Under the pieces are notes generated by a model. That model had not been told where the DNA came from, did not search any database, and was given only the letters and a program-made list of their open reading frames with translations. Positions 56,052 to 64,000 of a DNA stretch of 64,000 nucleotides are shown here, piece by piece. This DNA comes from Pectobacterium wasabiae CFBP 3304 (lineage in GTDB: Bacteria > Pseudomonadota > Gammaproteobacteria > Enterobacterales > Enterobacteriaceae). Location: the NCBI RefSeq assembly GCF_001742185.1, contig NZ_CP015750.1:4340001-4404000 (forward strand), in the 5' to 3' direction. Position numbers and translations under genes: made by a program. Numbering within the stretch: position 1 is the first letter of the stretch; every line of letters begins with the position of its first letter.

Positions 56052-56861
56052 CTACTTCTTCATCCACTCAGGTTTTTGGAACGCGTGGAACATGGAGTTT
56101 TTATCTTCAAAGAACGCGGCGAATTCTGGGGATTGAACGGCAGCTTTCAGATCCTGAGCAAACGGTTTGTCTGTGTCTTCCGCACGCACGACAATCATAT
56201 TTTTCAAATCTTCCGGCAGCACATCCAGTTGGATAGCATCAGACAGGTTCAGACCTGCGGCCATCGCGAAGTTCGCATTAATCAATGAACCGGTTACGCC
56301 GCCCAGTGCACGCGGCAGTTGTGCCGCTTCCAGCGGTTTAAAGACCAGCCCTTTCGGGTTTTCCGTAATATCACGCACAGAAGCTTTAGTCGGCGTAATC
56401 TCTGGGTTGATCTTGATTAGGCCGTATTTTTGCAGGAAATCCAGTGAACGAGCCAGATTTGATGGATCATTCGGCAACGTAATGATATCGCCGGCTTTCA
56501 GCTCATTCAGCGAGTGCACTTTGTTGGAGTAAAATCCCATGCTGGCGGTCGGCACGGTGATCACTTCCGCCAGTTTCAACCCTTTATCCGCGCTGAAACG
56601 GTCCAGATAGCGGCGATTTTGGAACAGATTGGCGTCGATACTGTTATTCGACAGCGCCAAATTCGGCTGAATATAGTCGCTGAATTCGCGCACTTTCACA
56701 TCGTAGCCTTTTTTCACCATTTCCGGCTTGATCGCTTTCGTGACCATATCGCCATACGGCCCCGGCGATACGCCGATGGTGATTTCTTTGCCTGAATCTG
56801 CTGCATAAGCCTGAGAGATGCCTAACACCAGCATGAGTGGAATAAGTTTTTTCAATCGCAT
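56052..56861 (-). CDS. MetQ/NlpA-family substrate-binding protein
   Basis: 269 residues with a signal peptide cleaved near AYAAD and no lipobox Cys, unlike E. coli MetQ. Mature motifs: ITIGVSPGPYGDMV, NLALSNNSIDANLFQNRRYLD, ITLPNDPSNLARSLDFLQKYGLIK. Family members bind D- or L-methionine or N-formyl/acyl derivatives. It is the last gene of a minus-strand unit after MetN, MetI and an enolase-superfamily protein, with a 287-bp gap that holds a hairpin repeat. Confidence 0.88.
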   Translation of the reverse strand: MRLKKLIPLMLVLGISQAYAADSGKEITIGVSPGPYGDMVTKAIKPEMVKKGYDVKVREFSDYIQPNLALSNNSIDANLFQNRRYLDRFSADKGLKLAEVITVPTASMGFYSNKVHSLNELKAGDIITLPNDPSNLARSLDFLQKYGLIKINPEITPTKASVRDITENPKGLVFKPLEAAQLPRALGGVTGSLINANFAMAAGLNLSDAIQLDVLPEDLKNMIVVRAEDTDKPFAQDLKAAVQSPEFAAFFEDKNSMFHAFQKPEWMKK

Positions 56862-56949
56862 TGTCGCGTTCCTGTCTGTCCGATTTAGTCAGTGTAGCCG
56901 TTTTGCTAACGGCATTCTCGTTATGTTGGGCGTCTGTAGCCACGGTTAA

Positions 56950-57016
56950 GATCGAGATACCGGAAGCGACCACGGTGCGAGGCATCCCTGCGGGAACCTC
57001 ATCACCGTGTTTCTCC
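56950..57016. repeat. 67-bp dispersed hairpin repeat, copy B
   Basis: Same length and orientation as 8628-8694. Outer stem CACGGTG (56971-56977) pairs with CACCGTG (57003-57009). Relative to copy A, the G-C pair at stem position 6 is T-A. It lies between the racemase-like gene and metQ. Confidence 0.75.
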
Positions 57017-57148
57017 CTAAATCCATACCTTTACGCGCGATGCAACATCGCTCATTATTTTTCTCTATTTTTATAACGTTATTCCCTGGTGTTGGATAAC
57101 GTTTTACTGCTCACATGCCTTACGAAAAAAGGCTTACTCAATAATCAG

Positions 57149-58261
57149 TTAAAACAAAAAGGTTTCCTGTCCGTAGCAGTATTTGTCGTACAGTTCAGGG
57201 TTAATATCGAAGCCGATCCCCGGTTTATTTGGTACTGCGACGCAACTGTCGTTGTCTAATTCGACAAACGGCAGCATGAAGTCTTCATGCCAGTAGCGGG
57301 AAGAAGGTGGAATATCGTGCGCATAGATAAAGTTCGGCAGCGTAGACACCGCAATGTTGTGCGCTTTGCCGACCGCCGTATCCAGCATGCCACCGCACCA
57401 CACCGGAATATTGTGCGCCTGACAGTAGTCATGAATTAACTTGGTTTCAGTAATACCGCCCACGCGCGCCACTTTAATATTGATGATTTTGGCACTGCCT
57501 AGTTCTATCGCTTTACGGGCATCTTCTACCGAGGCAATGCTTTCATCCAGACAGATAGGCGTATTTATTGCCGCCTGAAGTTTACGGTGGTCGATAATAT
57601 CGTCGTGTGCCAGCGGTTGTTCGATCATCAACAGGTTGAATTTATCAATGCGCTTAAAGAAGTCGATGTCGTCCAGCGTGTAGGCAGAATTGGCATCCAC
57701 CATCAACGTTATATTCCCAAACGCCTGACGCAGCGCCGCAATATAGTCGTAATCTTTTCCCGGCTTGATTTTTATTTTGATGCGTTTGTAGCCTTCGTTC
57801 AGGAAATTATCGACCACGCTGACTAATTTATCGGGCGTTTCCTGAATACCAATACTGACACCCGCTTCAACTTTATCCCGCACGCCGCCCAGTAATTGAT
57901 GCAGCGGCACGCCTTTTATCTTCGCGTAAGCATCCCAGATACCGCCTTCGATTGCCGCTTTGGCACAGTTATTACGCTTTACTGGCGCGAAAATATCGCG
58001 AACCAGAGAAGGATGCTCAATATATCCAGCCTGCTTAACCATCGGGATCAGGAAGTCACGCATAATATGCCAGGCGGTGACGTTGGTTTCTTCGTTATAA
58101 AATGGCAGGGAAATGGCTGAACAATCGCCGTAACCAATCTGCCCACCGGCATGAACTTCCGCGATGGAAAAGTGTTTTTCCGTCTGCGTCGCAAAGCTAG
58201 TGGTAAATGGCGTTTTCAACGCCATTTTCATTTTTCGTAATACAATCTTGTCTATTTTCAT
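57149..58261 (-). CDS. Enolase-superfamily enzyme (MLE subgroup; N-acylamino acid racemase / OSB synthase-like)
   Basis: 370 residues. N-terminal capping domain, then a barrel with the KxK catalytic motif (KRIKIKIKPG), the metal ligands Asp, Glu and Asp in MVDANSAY, MIEQPL and CLDESI, and the opposite Lys in INIKVARVGG. The same fold covers muconate cycloisomerase, o-succinylbenzoate synthase and N-succinyl/acyl-amino acid racemase. Being between MetI- and MetQ-type genes favours a racemase acting on an imported N-acyl amino acid. Start at 58261 (MKIDKIVLRKM). Confidence 0.87.
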   Translation of the reverse strand: MKIDKIVLRKMKMALKTPFTTSFATQTEKHFSIAEVHAGGQIGYGDCSAISLPFYNEETNVTAWHIMRDFLIPMVKQAGYIEHPSLVRDIFAPVKRNNCAKAAIEGGIWDAYAKIKGVPLHQLLGGVRDKVEAGVSIGIQETPDKLVSVVDNFLNEGYKRIKIKIKPGKDYDYIAALRQAFGNITLMVDANSAYTLDDIDFFKRIDKFNLLMIEQPLAHDDIIDHRKLQAAINTPICLDESIASVEDARKAIELGSAKIINIKVARVGGITETKLIHDYCQAHNIPVWCGGMLDTAVGKAHNIAVSTLPNFIYAHDIPPSSRYWHEDFMLPFVELDNDSCVAVPNKPGIGFDINPELYDKYCYGQETFLF

Positions 58262-58293
58262 GACATCTCTCTGCTGTCCTGACCTGTCGCAGT

Positions 58294-58953
58294 TTAGCGG
58301 CGTTCGCGCTTATTCGCCCGTCGTGAGAGCATATCGCCCAGCGTTTGTACGACCTGCACCAACACGACTAACGCAATCACTGTCACAACCATGACTTCGG
58401 TTTCATAACGGTAGTAGCCGAAGCGGATCGCCAGATCGCCGACACCGCCGCCGCCAACAATCCCGGCCATCGCCGAGTAACCAATCAGGCTGACCAACGT
58501 GATCGTCAGGCCGCGTAATAAGCCCGCCAAGGCTTCCGGTAACAGCACGGTAGCGATGATACGCGTCGGGCTGGCACCAAAGGCTTCTGCCGCTTCCACA
58601 ATACCCGGATCAACTTCACGCAGCGCGGAATCCACCAGACGGGCATAAAACGCAATCGCCGCTACCGACATCGGGACCGACGCCGCTACAGGCCCTATCG
58701 TGTTCCCCAACAGCAGTTGTGTTAATGGCAGCAACAGCACCAGCAGGATCACAAAGGGGATCGAGCGGATAATATTCACCAGAATGGTCGATATCAGATA
58801 GATAAAACGGTTCTGCCAAAATAAATGACGATCGGTCACATAAATCGCGATACCTAGCGGCAGACCGAATACCACCGCACAAAGCGTTGAAATACACACC
58901 ATCGTGAAGGTTTCACCGAAGGCGAAAATTAATTCACCGATTAACTCAGTCAT
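58294..58953 (-). CDS. MetI-type ABC transporter permease
   Basis: 219 residues from the ATG at 58953 (GGAGG upstream), overlapping the metN stop by 8 nt. The longer ORF to 59085 is antisense-like overlap with metN. Several helices, and the EAA loop EVDPGIVEAAEAFGASPTRII with LLPEAL. Typical MetI length. Forms the membrane channel with the MetN ATPase. Confidence 0.9.
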   Translation of the reverse strand: MTELIGELIFAFGETFTMVCISTLCAVVFGLPLGIAIYVTDRHLFWQNRFIYLISTILVNIIRSIPFVILLVLLLPLTQLLLGNTIGPVAASVPMSVAAIAFYARLVDSALREVDPGIVEAAEAFGASPTRIIATVLLPEALAGLLRGLTITLVSLIGYSAMAGIVGGGGVGDLAIRFGYYRYETEVMVVTVIALVVLVQVVQTLGDMLSRRANKRERR

Positions 58954-59980
58954 TGATGACCTCCACCCCAAAGGTATTCTGTCGAATATACGCAATAGCC
59001 GCGGCAAGATTTTCCGCTGCTGGATCGTCACGGTATGAAATCTGGGCGATAATATGCCCCAGTGCGCGATCGTTAATGTATTCAATATTGCCGTGGAGAA
59101 TATTTACTGAGACCTGAAACTGCTGTGCAACATCGGATAATATCGGTTGTTCTACCGAATCATCAGCGAAGAGTATTTTCAGCAGGACACCTTTATTATT
59201 CTGCTTAAAGCGTTCAGGTAACTCGACCGGCGTGGTATGGCTAACCAACTGTTTGGTGTAGGCGTGTTGAGGTGCAGAGAAGATGGTAAACACCTCACCC
59301 TCTTCCACAATATTTCCGCCCGTCATTACCGCCATGCGCTGACAAATGCTTTTAATCACGCTCATTTCGTGGGAAATCAGCACGATCGTAATACCTAACC
59401 GAACGTTAATACTTTTCAATAACGCCAGAATAGACGCCGACGTTTCCAAATCCAGCGCCGAGGTGGGTTCATCACACAGCAACACTTCAGGGTGGTTGGC
59501 AATGGCGCGGGCAATGCCAACACGCTGCTTCTGCCCACCGCTCAGTTGTGCCGGATAAGAAGCCCCTTTATCCTGCAATCCAACCAGCGTCAGAATTTCC
59601 GGCACGCGCTCGGCAATTTCCGCTTTGCTTTTACCGGCGGCACGCAGGCTGAACGCTACGTTGTCATAGACATTGCGGGTATGCATCAGATTAAAATGCT
59701 GAAAGATCATCCCAATACGTTGTCGATGTTGGCGCAGTTCGCGACCAGAAGCATTACTGATCAGCGTATCGCCCAGAAACACCCGCCCTTCGGTTGGGCG
59801 CTGCAACAAATTGATCGTCCGCAGCAGCGTACTTTTTCCTGCGCCACTGGTGCCGACAATCCCAAAAACTTCACCCTGTTGAATGGTCAGGTTGACGTTG
59901 TTTACCGCCCTGGACTGTGCAGTTTTACCGGCGGGGAAATCAACGCTCACGTTTTCTAACCGGATCATTACCTGACTCAC
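58946..59980 (-). CDS. MetN-type ABC transporter ATP-binding protein with NIL domain
   Basis: 344 residues. Walker A GTSGAGKST, signature LSGGQKQRVGIARAI, Walker [13 protein letters not shown], and a C-terminal NIL/regulatory domain (about 265-344) that in E. coli MetN binds methionine for trans-inhibition. First gene of the unit metN-metI-racemase-metQ. A paralogue of the housekeeping methionine importer dedicated to this locus is likely, because here the binding protein is separated from metI by the enolase-superfamily gene. Confidence 0.92.
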   Translation of the reverse strand: MSQVMIRLENVSVDFPAGKTAQSRAVNNVNLTIQQGEVFGIVGTSGAGKSTLLRTINLLQRPTEGRVFLGDTLISNASGRELRQHRQRIGMIFQHFNLMHTRNVYDNVAFSLRAAGKSKAEIAERVPEILTLVGLQDKGASYPAQLSGGQKQRVGIARAIANHPEVLLCDEPTSALDLETSASILALLKSINVRLGITIVLISHEMSVIKSICQRMAVMTGGNIVEEGEVFTIFSAPQHAYTKQLVSHTTPVELPERFKQNNKGVLLKILFADDSVEQPILSDVAQQFQVSVNILHGNIEYINDRALGHIIAQISYRDDPAAENLAAAIAYIRQNTFGVEVIND

Positions 59981-60376
59981 TCCTGCTGTTACTGACTATT
60001 TTAAGAGATGTAACGTCAGCATACGCAACCGTATGCCTGTTTGATGTAGGGAAACCTTTGTTCGTGGGTAAAATCATTTCGCATTAGTCTGCGTTAAGTC
60101 TATCCCACGGAGTTGTTTCACTTGTTATTTTGAACAGAGATAGGCTCTTCATCGCCTTTTTACATTGAGGAATAACCGGGCTATTTATGGCTGCCATTTT
60201 TGTTATAATTATATTAATTTCTTATAAATCAATGAAATATTGAAAAAACCATTGTCTATTTAAGTTAGAGAGAAATGAGCTTTGCGTCAATGATAAAAAA
60301 AGCAAATCACCTTTCTGTTTTTTAGAAACTTTTTATGCCTTTTTGCTTCTATATAGTACTTGCGTGATAGCCACTC
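59981..60376. other. Spacer upstream of the metN-type unit
   Basis: 396 bp, AT-rich. It holds a perfect hairpin GCATACG/CGTATGC (60019-60036) close to metN, and long A/T runs around 60190-60340. It should contain the unit's promoter. I see no convincing tandem MetJ boxes. Confidence 0.45.
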
Positions 60377-61030
60377 TCATGATGACGTTACCTTGTCGAT
60401 CACATGACACAACTCAGTTGGCTGAGTACACAGGGTATCAGCCTGATGGGTTACTAGCTCATTGGCCGTTCCATAGCCCCACAGCACACCGACAGATAAT
60501 AAATGGTTGTTCCGTGCTGCGATAATGTCGTCCTTTCTGTCTCCCACCATGATTGAACAACGCGGTTCCAACTCATTCTTAGTCATTAAATAAGATAATA
60601 GTTCGGTCTTATCATCCATTCTTCCATCAGAAGGCGTCCCAATGATGTCTGAGAAGAAAGGGCTTATCTTCATATCATCGAGTATTTTCCCAGCGAATAG
60701 TTGTCTTTTAGATGTCGCAATAAAGAGTTTATCGCCACGCTGTTTTAAGATTTTCAGCACTGACAGCATCCCTTCATAGATAACGCTATTGTAAAGTCCG
60801 AATTGACCATAATGCGCACGATAGATGTTTATTGTTTCTTCTACCCTGTTGTCACCATAAGGCTCCAGCAATGTTCTGACAATACTGTGCATAGGTGGCC
60901 CAATGAGCGATGAAATGTCAATGTCGTCATCAATCATATGCCCTTGTTTTCGAATGGCATAAATCAGGCTCTCTTTAATTCCCGGAACAGAATCAATAAT
61001 GGTTCCATCTAAATCAAAAATTATATTCAT
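60377..61030 (-). CDS. HAD-superfamily phosphatase (Gph/PgmB-like)
   Basis: 217 residues. Motif I FDLDGTIIDS (nucleophile Asp), motif II ATSKRQ, motif IV VGDRKDDIIAA, and a helical cap with SSLIGPPMHSIVRTLLEPYG. Probably acts on a phosphorylated sugar or phosphoglycolate-like substrate. AT-richer than its neighbours. Monocistronic. Confidence 0.87.
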   Translation of the reverse strand: MNIIFDLDGTIIDSVPGIKESLIYAIRKQGHMIDDDIDISSLIGPPMHSIVRTLLEPYGDNRVEETINIYRAHYGQFGLYNSVIYEGMLSVLKILKQRGDKLFIATSKRQLFAGKILDDMKISPFFSDIIGTPSDGRMDDKTELLSYLMTKNELEPRCSIMVGDRKDDIIAARNNHLLSVGVLWGYGTANELVTHQADTLCTQPTELCHVIDKVTSS

Positions 61031-61240
61031 TACAGCACTGCCCCTTTGTCTGATTTTCTGACTTCACATTCCCTTTTAGGCTTATCCAAGAATACGTCAT
61101 GATGGGTTCTAAAACATAACAAAGCATGATAATTCGTTGATAAGTATCTCAAAATATATCCTGAAACATTACTATCACAATCTGCATCTAGCCTGATCCT
61201 GCACCAACCAACGTTTATCCTCCCCATTAAGGATGCCATC

Positions 61241-62548
61241 ATGCGTTATCGCCCAATTCTGTTCGCTACTATCGGAACATTACCGATTGCCAGTCTTTTC
61301 CTACTACCGCTTTCAGGGTTTGCAGCCCCACCTCAGTCGGAGAATTCGACTATCAGCGCTATTGTCGATACCACCACACAGGCCAGTAGCCGTCCTCGCG
61401 TCATAGAACTGGATCAATCCATTCAGGCCGCACTACGCAAGGCGATACAGGGAGATGCCCCACAACTCACCCGTGCGCAACTGGAACAGGCACAAGAAAC
61501 ATCACAACAGGCAGACATCGAGTGGCTCCACAACAGCGGCTATGACTTCGCAGTAAAAGCCAACCAGCAGGCAGGCATTGCGTTACTGGAATCCTTCTCA
61601 CACCTTTCTACTGATGTGTTGCAGCAAAACACCGCTATCGTGACACGCATTAATCGTGAAGCCACGACGGGTCAGCGCGAACAGGCGCTGGTGGATGCTG
61701 AGGGGCAGGGATATCTCTACTATCTGGCGGATGCATTGGGCCCACGACTGGGGAAGGTGTTTATCACCGCCTACGATCGCGGTGAAATTCGTAAGGCCGC
61801 CGTGTTGCTCAAGCTATCCGCCGTCAGCACGTCTGCGGCCAAGCTACACTTCAACTATCCTCGCCCTTTTCTACAGCCAAATAACACCATTCATCTGGTG
61901 CCGGATACCGCGGTGATCGGCGATAACAAGCCGTATACCGCAACCGGTGGCGCATTTCCGAGCGGGCATACCAACACGGGTTACACTGATGCCCTACTGC
62001 TAGCGGAAATGATCCCTGAACGTTTTGTCCCGCTGATCGATCGCGGTGCGCGCTATGGCTACTCGCGCGTCGTGTTGGGCGTCCATTATCCATTGGACGT
62101 GATGGGTTCACGAATGATTGCCGAACGCAATGTGGCACATTATCTCAACGATCCGCAGTATCGTCGGCTGTTTGAACAGGCCAAAGCCGAGTTACGCAGT
62201 GCGTTAGAGAAAGCCTGTGGCACCACGTTGAGCGACTGCGCTAAAAATTCGCCACAGGACGACCCTTACGCTGCACCGGAAATGAAAACGTTTTATCGCT
62301 ATACCATGACGTATGGGCTGCCTGCTCAGCCTGACGCGACGTCTGTGGTTAGCGTTCCCGAGGGTGCCGAAGTCCTGCTCGACGCTGTATTGCCACAACT
62401 CTCCGTCGCACAACGTAGAAACCTGATGGTGAAAACCGCACTGGCCGATGGCTACCCACTCTCCGGTGAACCAGGTGATAAAGGCGCACAGAATTTCTGG
62501 CAGCGCCTTAATCTTCATGATGCCGTGAAGTTGGCTCAACATCGTTGA
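61241..62548 (+). CDS. Secreted PAP2-family (class A type) acid phosphatase
   Basis: 435 residues with a signal peptide (hydrophobic to LSGFAA). The PAP2 tripartite site is complete: KLHFNYPRPF, PSGHTNTGY and SRVVLGVHYPLDVMGSR. It dephosphorylates organic phosphates in the periplasm or outside. Longer than PhoN/PhoC (about 250), with roughly 100 extra residues before and after the core, so it belongs to a larger subgroup. Starts about 210 bp from the divergent HAD gene. Confidence 0.88.
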   Translation: MRYRPILFATIGTLPIASLFLLPLSGFAAPPQSENSTISAIVDTTTQASSRPRVIELDQSIQAALRKAIQGDAPQLTRAQLEQAQETSQQADIEWLHNSGYDFAVKANQQAGIALLESFSHLSTDVLQQNTAIVTRINREATTGQREQALVDAEGQGYLYYLADALGPRLGKVFITAYDRGEIRKAAVLLKLSAVSTSAAKLHFNYPRPFLQPNNTIHLVPDTAVIGDNKPYTATGGAFPSGHTNTGYTDALLLAEMIPERFVPLIDRGARYGYSRVVLGVHYPLDVMGSRMIAERNVAHYLNDPQYRRLFEQAKAELRSALEKACGTTLSDCAKNSPQDDPYAAPEMKTFYRYTMTYGLPAQPDATSVVSVPEGAEVLLDAVLPQLSVAQRRNLMVKTALADGYPLSGEPGDKGAQNFWQRLNLHDAVKLAQHR

Positions 62549-62555
62549 TGGTTAC

Positions 62556-62590
62556 CCTCTTCTTCCGCGTTTTCGCACGCGGGGAAGAGG
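62556..62590 (+). terminator. Hairpin after the acid phosphatase gene
   Basis: CCTCTTCTTCCGCGT pairs with ACGCGGGGAAGAGG across a 6-nt loop, followed by ATTATCATT. The remaining spacer to 62840 shows only A/T-rich DNA. Confidence 0.6.
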
Positions 62591-62840
62591 ATTATCATTA
62601 AGGATAACGATTATTTCCATCATTTGGCTGTAACGGTAACTTTCCGGCCAGGATAATGTTTTAATTATTACCAATCAGTCAGCATAGAATAGCGATCAGT
62701 TTGTAAACCAATGTAAATTACTGCTATCACAAGCCCTCTCATGCCATTTTTAAATTTTAGTTAATCTCAATATAAACCTTCTCTTTTTCCCGTCGATATA
62801 AGAATACCGCTCCTTATCTGGGAGTAATTTAGAGGTACTT

Positions 62841-64000
62841 ATGAGCATCAAACTTAAATTAATTTCGGTTATGTTGTTAATGGCATTATTGCTTTTGGCT
62901 GTTTCTGCTACCGGCTTGTTTGGCATGAATAATACCAATCAATCGATGAAAACGCTGTATCAGGATCGACTGATCGCGCTGGGCTATTTGGATAATATAA
63001 CTCGGCAGGTGAATAGCGTGATGTTTGAAATTGCCAGCGTTGATCTCTCACAACCAGACAACGTCAGGGCAGGACTGGCGCACATCGCAGAAGCACAAAA
63101 AATTTATGATGCGCAATGGGACTTATACAGTAAAACCTATTTAACCGGCGAAGAAAAAACCTTAGAAGAACAGTTCGCCGTTTTATATAAAAAATACAAT
63201 GAAAAAGCCGTTATTCCCGCCATTAATGCAATACAGAAAAATGACACTGATGCATTAGAATATATTATCAATCACACATTAAAAAGCGAATATGAACCCC
63301 TGCAAAAAATTGCCGACCAACTGATTAAATTACAATCTGATGTTGGTCAAGAACTCTATTCCGAATCACAAAGCAGTTTCAATAATATATTATCTTCCGT
63401 AGTAATTATCCTTCTGGCGGGAATCGTTATCGTTGCGTTATCAGGCTGGCGCTTGATTATGTCGATTGCCGTGCCGATAAAAAATGCCGTGGAGTTAGCA
63501 AGAAAAGTAGCCAGCGGCGATCTGACACACCGCATCGCCATTACCTCGCGCGATGAAATGGGACAGTTACAAACCGCACTGCGAGAAATGGTGCTAAATC
63601 TGACGGATATCGTAGAGCGCGTACACAGTAACGCCGATATTATCGCGACCGCATCCAGCCAGATCAGCAGCGGTAATATCGATCTTTCCTCTCGAACCGA
63701 GCAACAGGCCAGTTCACTGGAAGAGACGGCGGCGTCAATGGAACAGATGACCTCCTCCGTCAAACAGAATGCTACGCATGCCGCTCACGCCAGCCAGTTG
63801 GCAACAACCGCCTCACAGCGCGCTGTCGATGGGGGCAAGATGATGGGCGATGTAACATCAGCGATGCAGTTGATGGTGTCATCCGCAGATAAAATCACCA
63901 ACATCATCAGTGTGATCGACGGAATCGCGTTTCAAACCAATATCCTCGCGTTAAACGCTGCCGTGGAAGCCGCTCGCGCGGGAGAACAGGGACGAGGCTT
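62841..64000 (+). CDS. Methyl-accepting chemotaxis protein (3' end beyond window)
   Basis: ATG at 62841 with GAGG 7 nt upstream; open to the window edge (386 codons). N-terminal membrane helix (LISVMLLMALLLLAVSATGLF), a four-helix-bundle periplasmic sensor of about 150 residues, a second helix near residue 185, a HAMP domain (VPIKNAVELARKVASGDLTHRI) and the start of the signalling domain with the methylation helix (SSRTEQQASSLEETAASMEQM) and IDGIAFQTNILALNAAVEAARAGEQGRG. The N-terminal domain resembles 4HB_MCP sensors. Ligand unknown. Confidence 0.93.
   Translation, partial: MSIKLKLISVMLLMALLLLAVSATGLFGMNNTNQSMKTLYQDRLIALGYLDNITRQVNSVMFEIASVDLSQPDNVRAGLAHIAEAQKIYDAQWDLYSKTYLTGEEKTLEEQFAVLYKKYNEKAVIPAINAIQKNDTDALEYIINHTLKSEYEPLQKIADQLIKLQSDVGQELYSESQSSFNNILSSVVIILLAGIVIVALSGWRLIMSIAVPIKNAVELARKVASGDLTHRIAITSRDEMGQLQTALREMVLNLTDIVERVHSNADIIATASSQISSGNIDLSSRTEQQASSLEETAASMEQMTSSVKQNATHAAHASQLATTASQRAVDGGKMMGDVTSAMQLMVSSADKITNIISVIDGIAFQTNILALNAAVEAARAGEQGRG

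Noticed and set aside
58954..59085. Extended N-terminus of the MetI-type protein
   Set aside because: The extra 44 codons overlap metN in another frame, and the Met at 58953 has a strong GGAGG and the usual MetI beginning.
59981..60376. MetJ boxes or a SAM-type riboswitch upstream of the metN-type gene
   Set aside because: No tandem AGACGTCT-like octamers and no recognisable riboswitch core were found; the only structure is a 7-bp hairpin.

Overview
The window looks like a chromosome segment of a soft-rot enterobacterium, most likely Pectobacterium. The signs are an ascG/ascFB aryl-beta-glucoside locus, two KdgM-type oligogalacturonate porins followed by a family-2 pectate lyase with a KdgR-like box upstream, a complete ERIC element, and enterobacterial codon use. 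The genus call is inference from gene content.

Layout. 1-5.1 kb: end of an inositol-monophosphatase family gene, then ascB and ascF facing the divergent repressor gene ascG, with an operator-like palindrome and a CRP-like site between them. 5.2-6.1 kb: a small orphan ORF and a ClbS/DfsB-type protein. 6.2-15.5 kb: two flavin monooxygenases, a flavin reductase, an M20 amidohydrolase, a GNAT acetyltransferase and a complete polar amino-acid ABC transporter with two binding proteins. This set matches the Bacillus S-(2-succino)cysteine / S-alkylcysteine salvage operons. 15.5-27.8 kb: a TM2 protein, then a minus-strand urea unit in the order allophanate hydrolase, urea carboxylase, GntR regulator, UrtABCDE. 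28-34.7 kb: a Gfo/Idh/MocA oxidoreductase, a tiny membrane protein, the pectin locus (two KdgM porins and a periplasmic pectate lyase) and an orphan binding protein.

35.4-49.3 kb is a decayed contact-dependent inhibition (CDI) toxin/immunity island, almost all on the minus strand. The CdiA N-terminus and the CdiB transporter gene are absent. What remains is a truncated CdiA with its toxin tip and immunity gene, an orphan papain-like toxin module starting exactly at VENN with an Imm35-type immunity gene, a second truncated CdiA copy with a deaminase-like tip and its immunity gene, a broken VENN fragment with a CdiI_3-type immunity gene, and a tail of small AT-rich orphan immunity-like genes including a barstar homologue. 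An IS3-family element, itself split by an IS110/IS1111-type element, lies inside the island.

The most notable observations are in this island. A heptanucleotide array of nine units splits the papain-like toxin between its putative catalytic Cys and His, and only a one-unit allele would give one continuous protein. The neighbouring immunity gene has an eight-G tract where one more G would open about 49 further codons, and that frame ends inside the VENN codons of the next module.

49.5-64 kb: a GntR regulator, gene remnants, a CSS-EAL c-di-GMP phosphodiesterase, a LysR regulator divergent from an M20 deacylase-type gene, a Bor-family lipoprotein, and a MetN-MetI-enolase superfamily-MetQ unit that suggests import and racemisation of N-acyl or D-amino acids. 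A HAD phosphatase, a PAP2 acid phosphatase and the start of a methyl-accepting chemotaxis protein close the window. A 67-bp hairpin repeat occurs twice, 48 kb apart, with a compensatory base-pair change.
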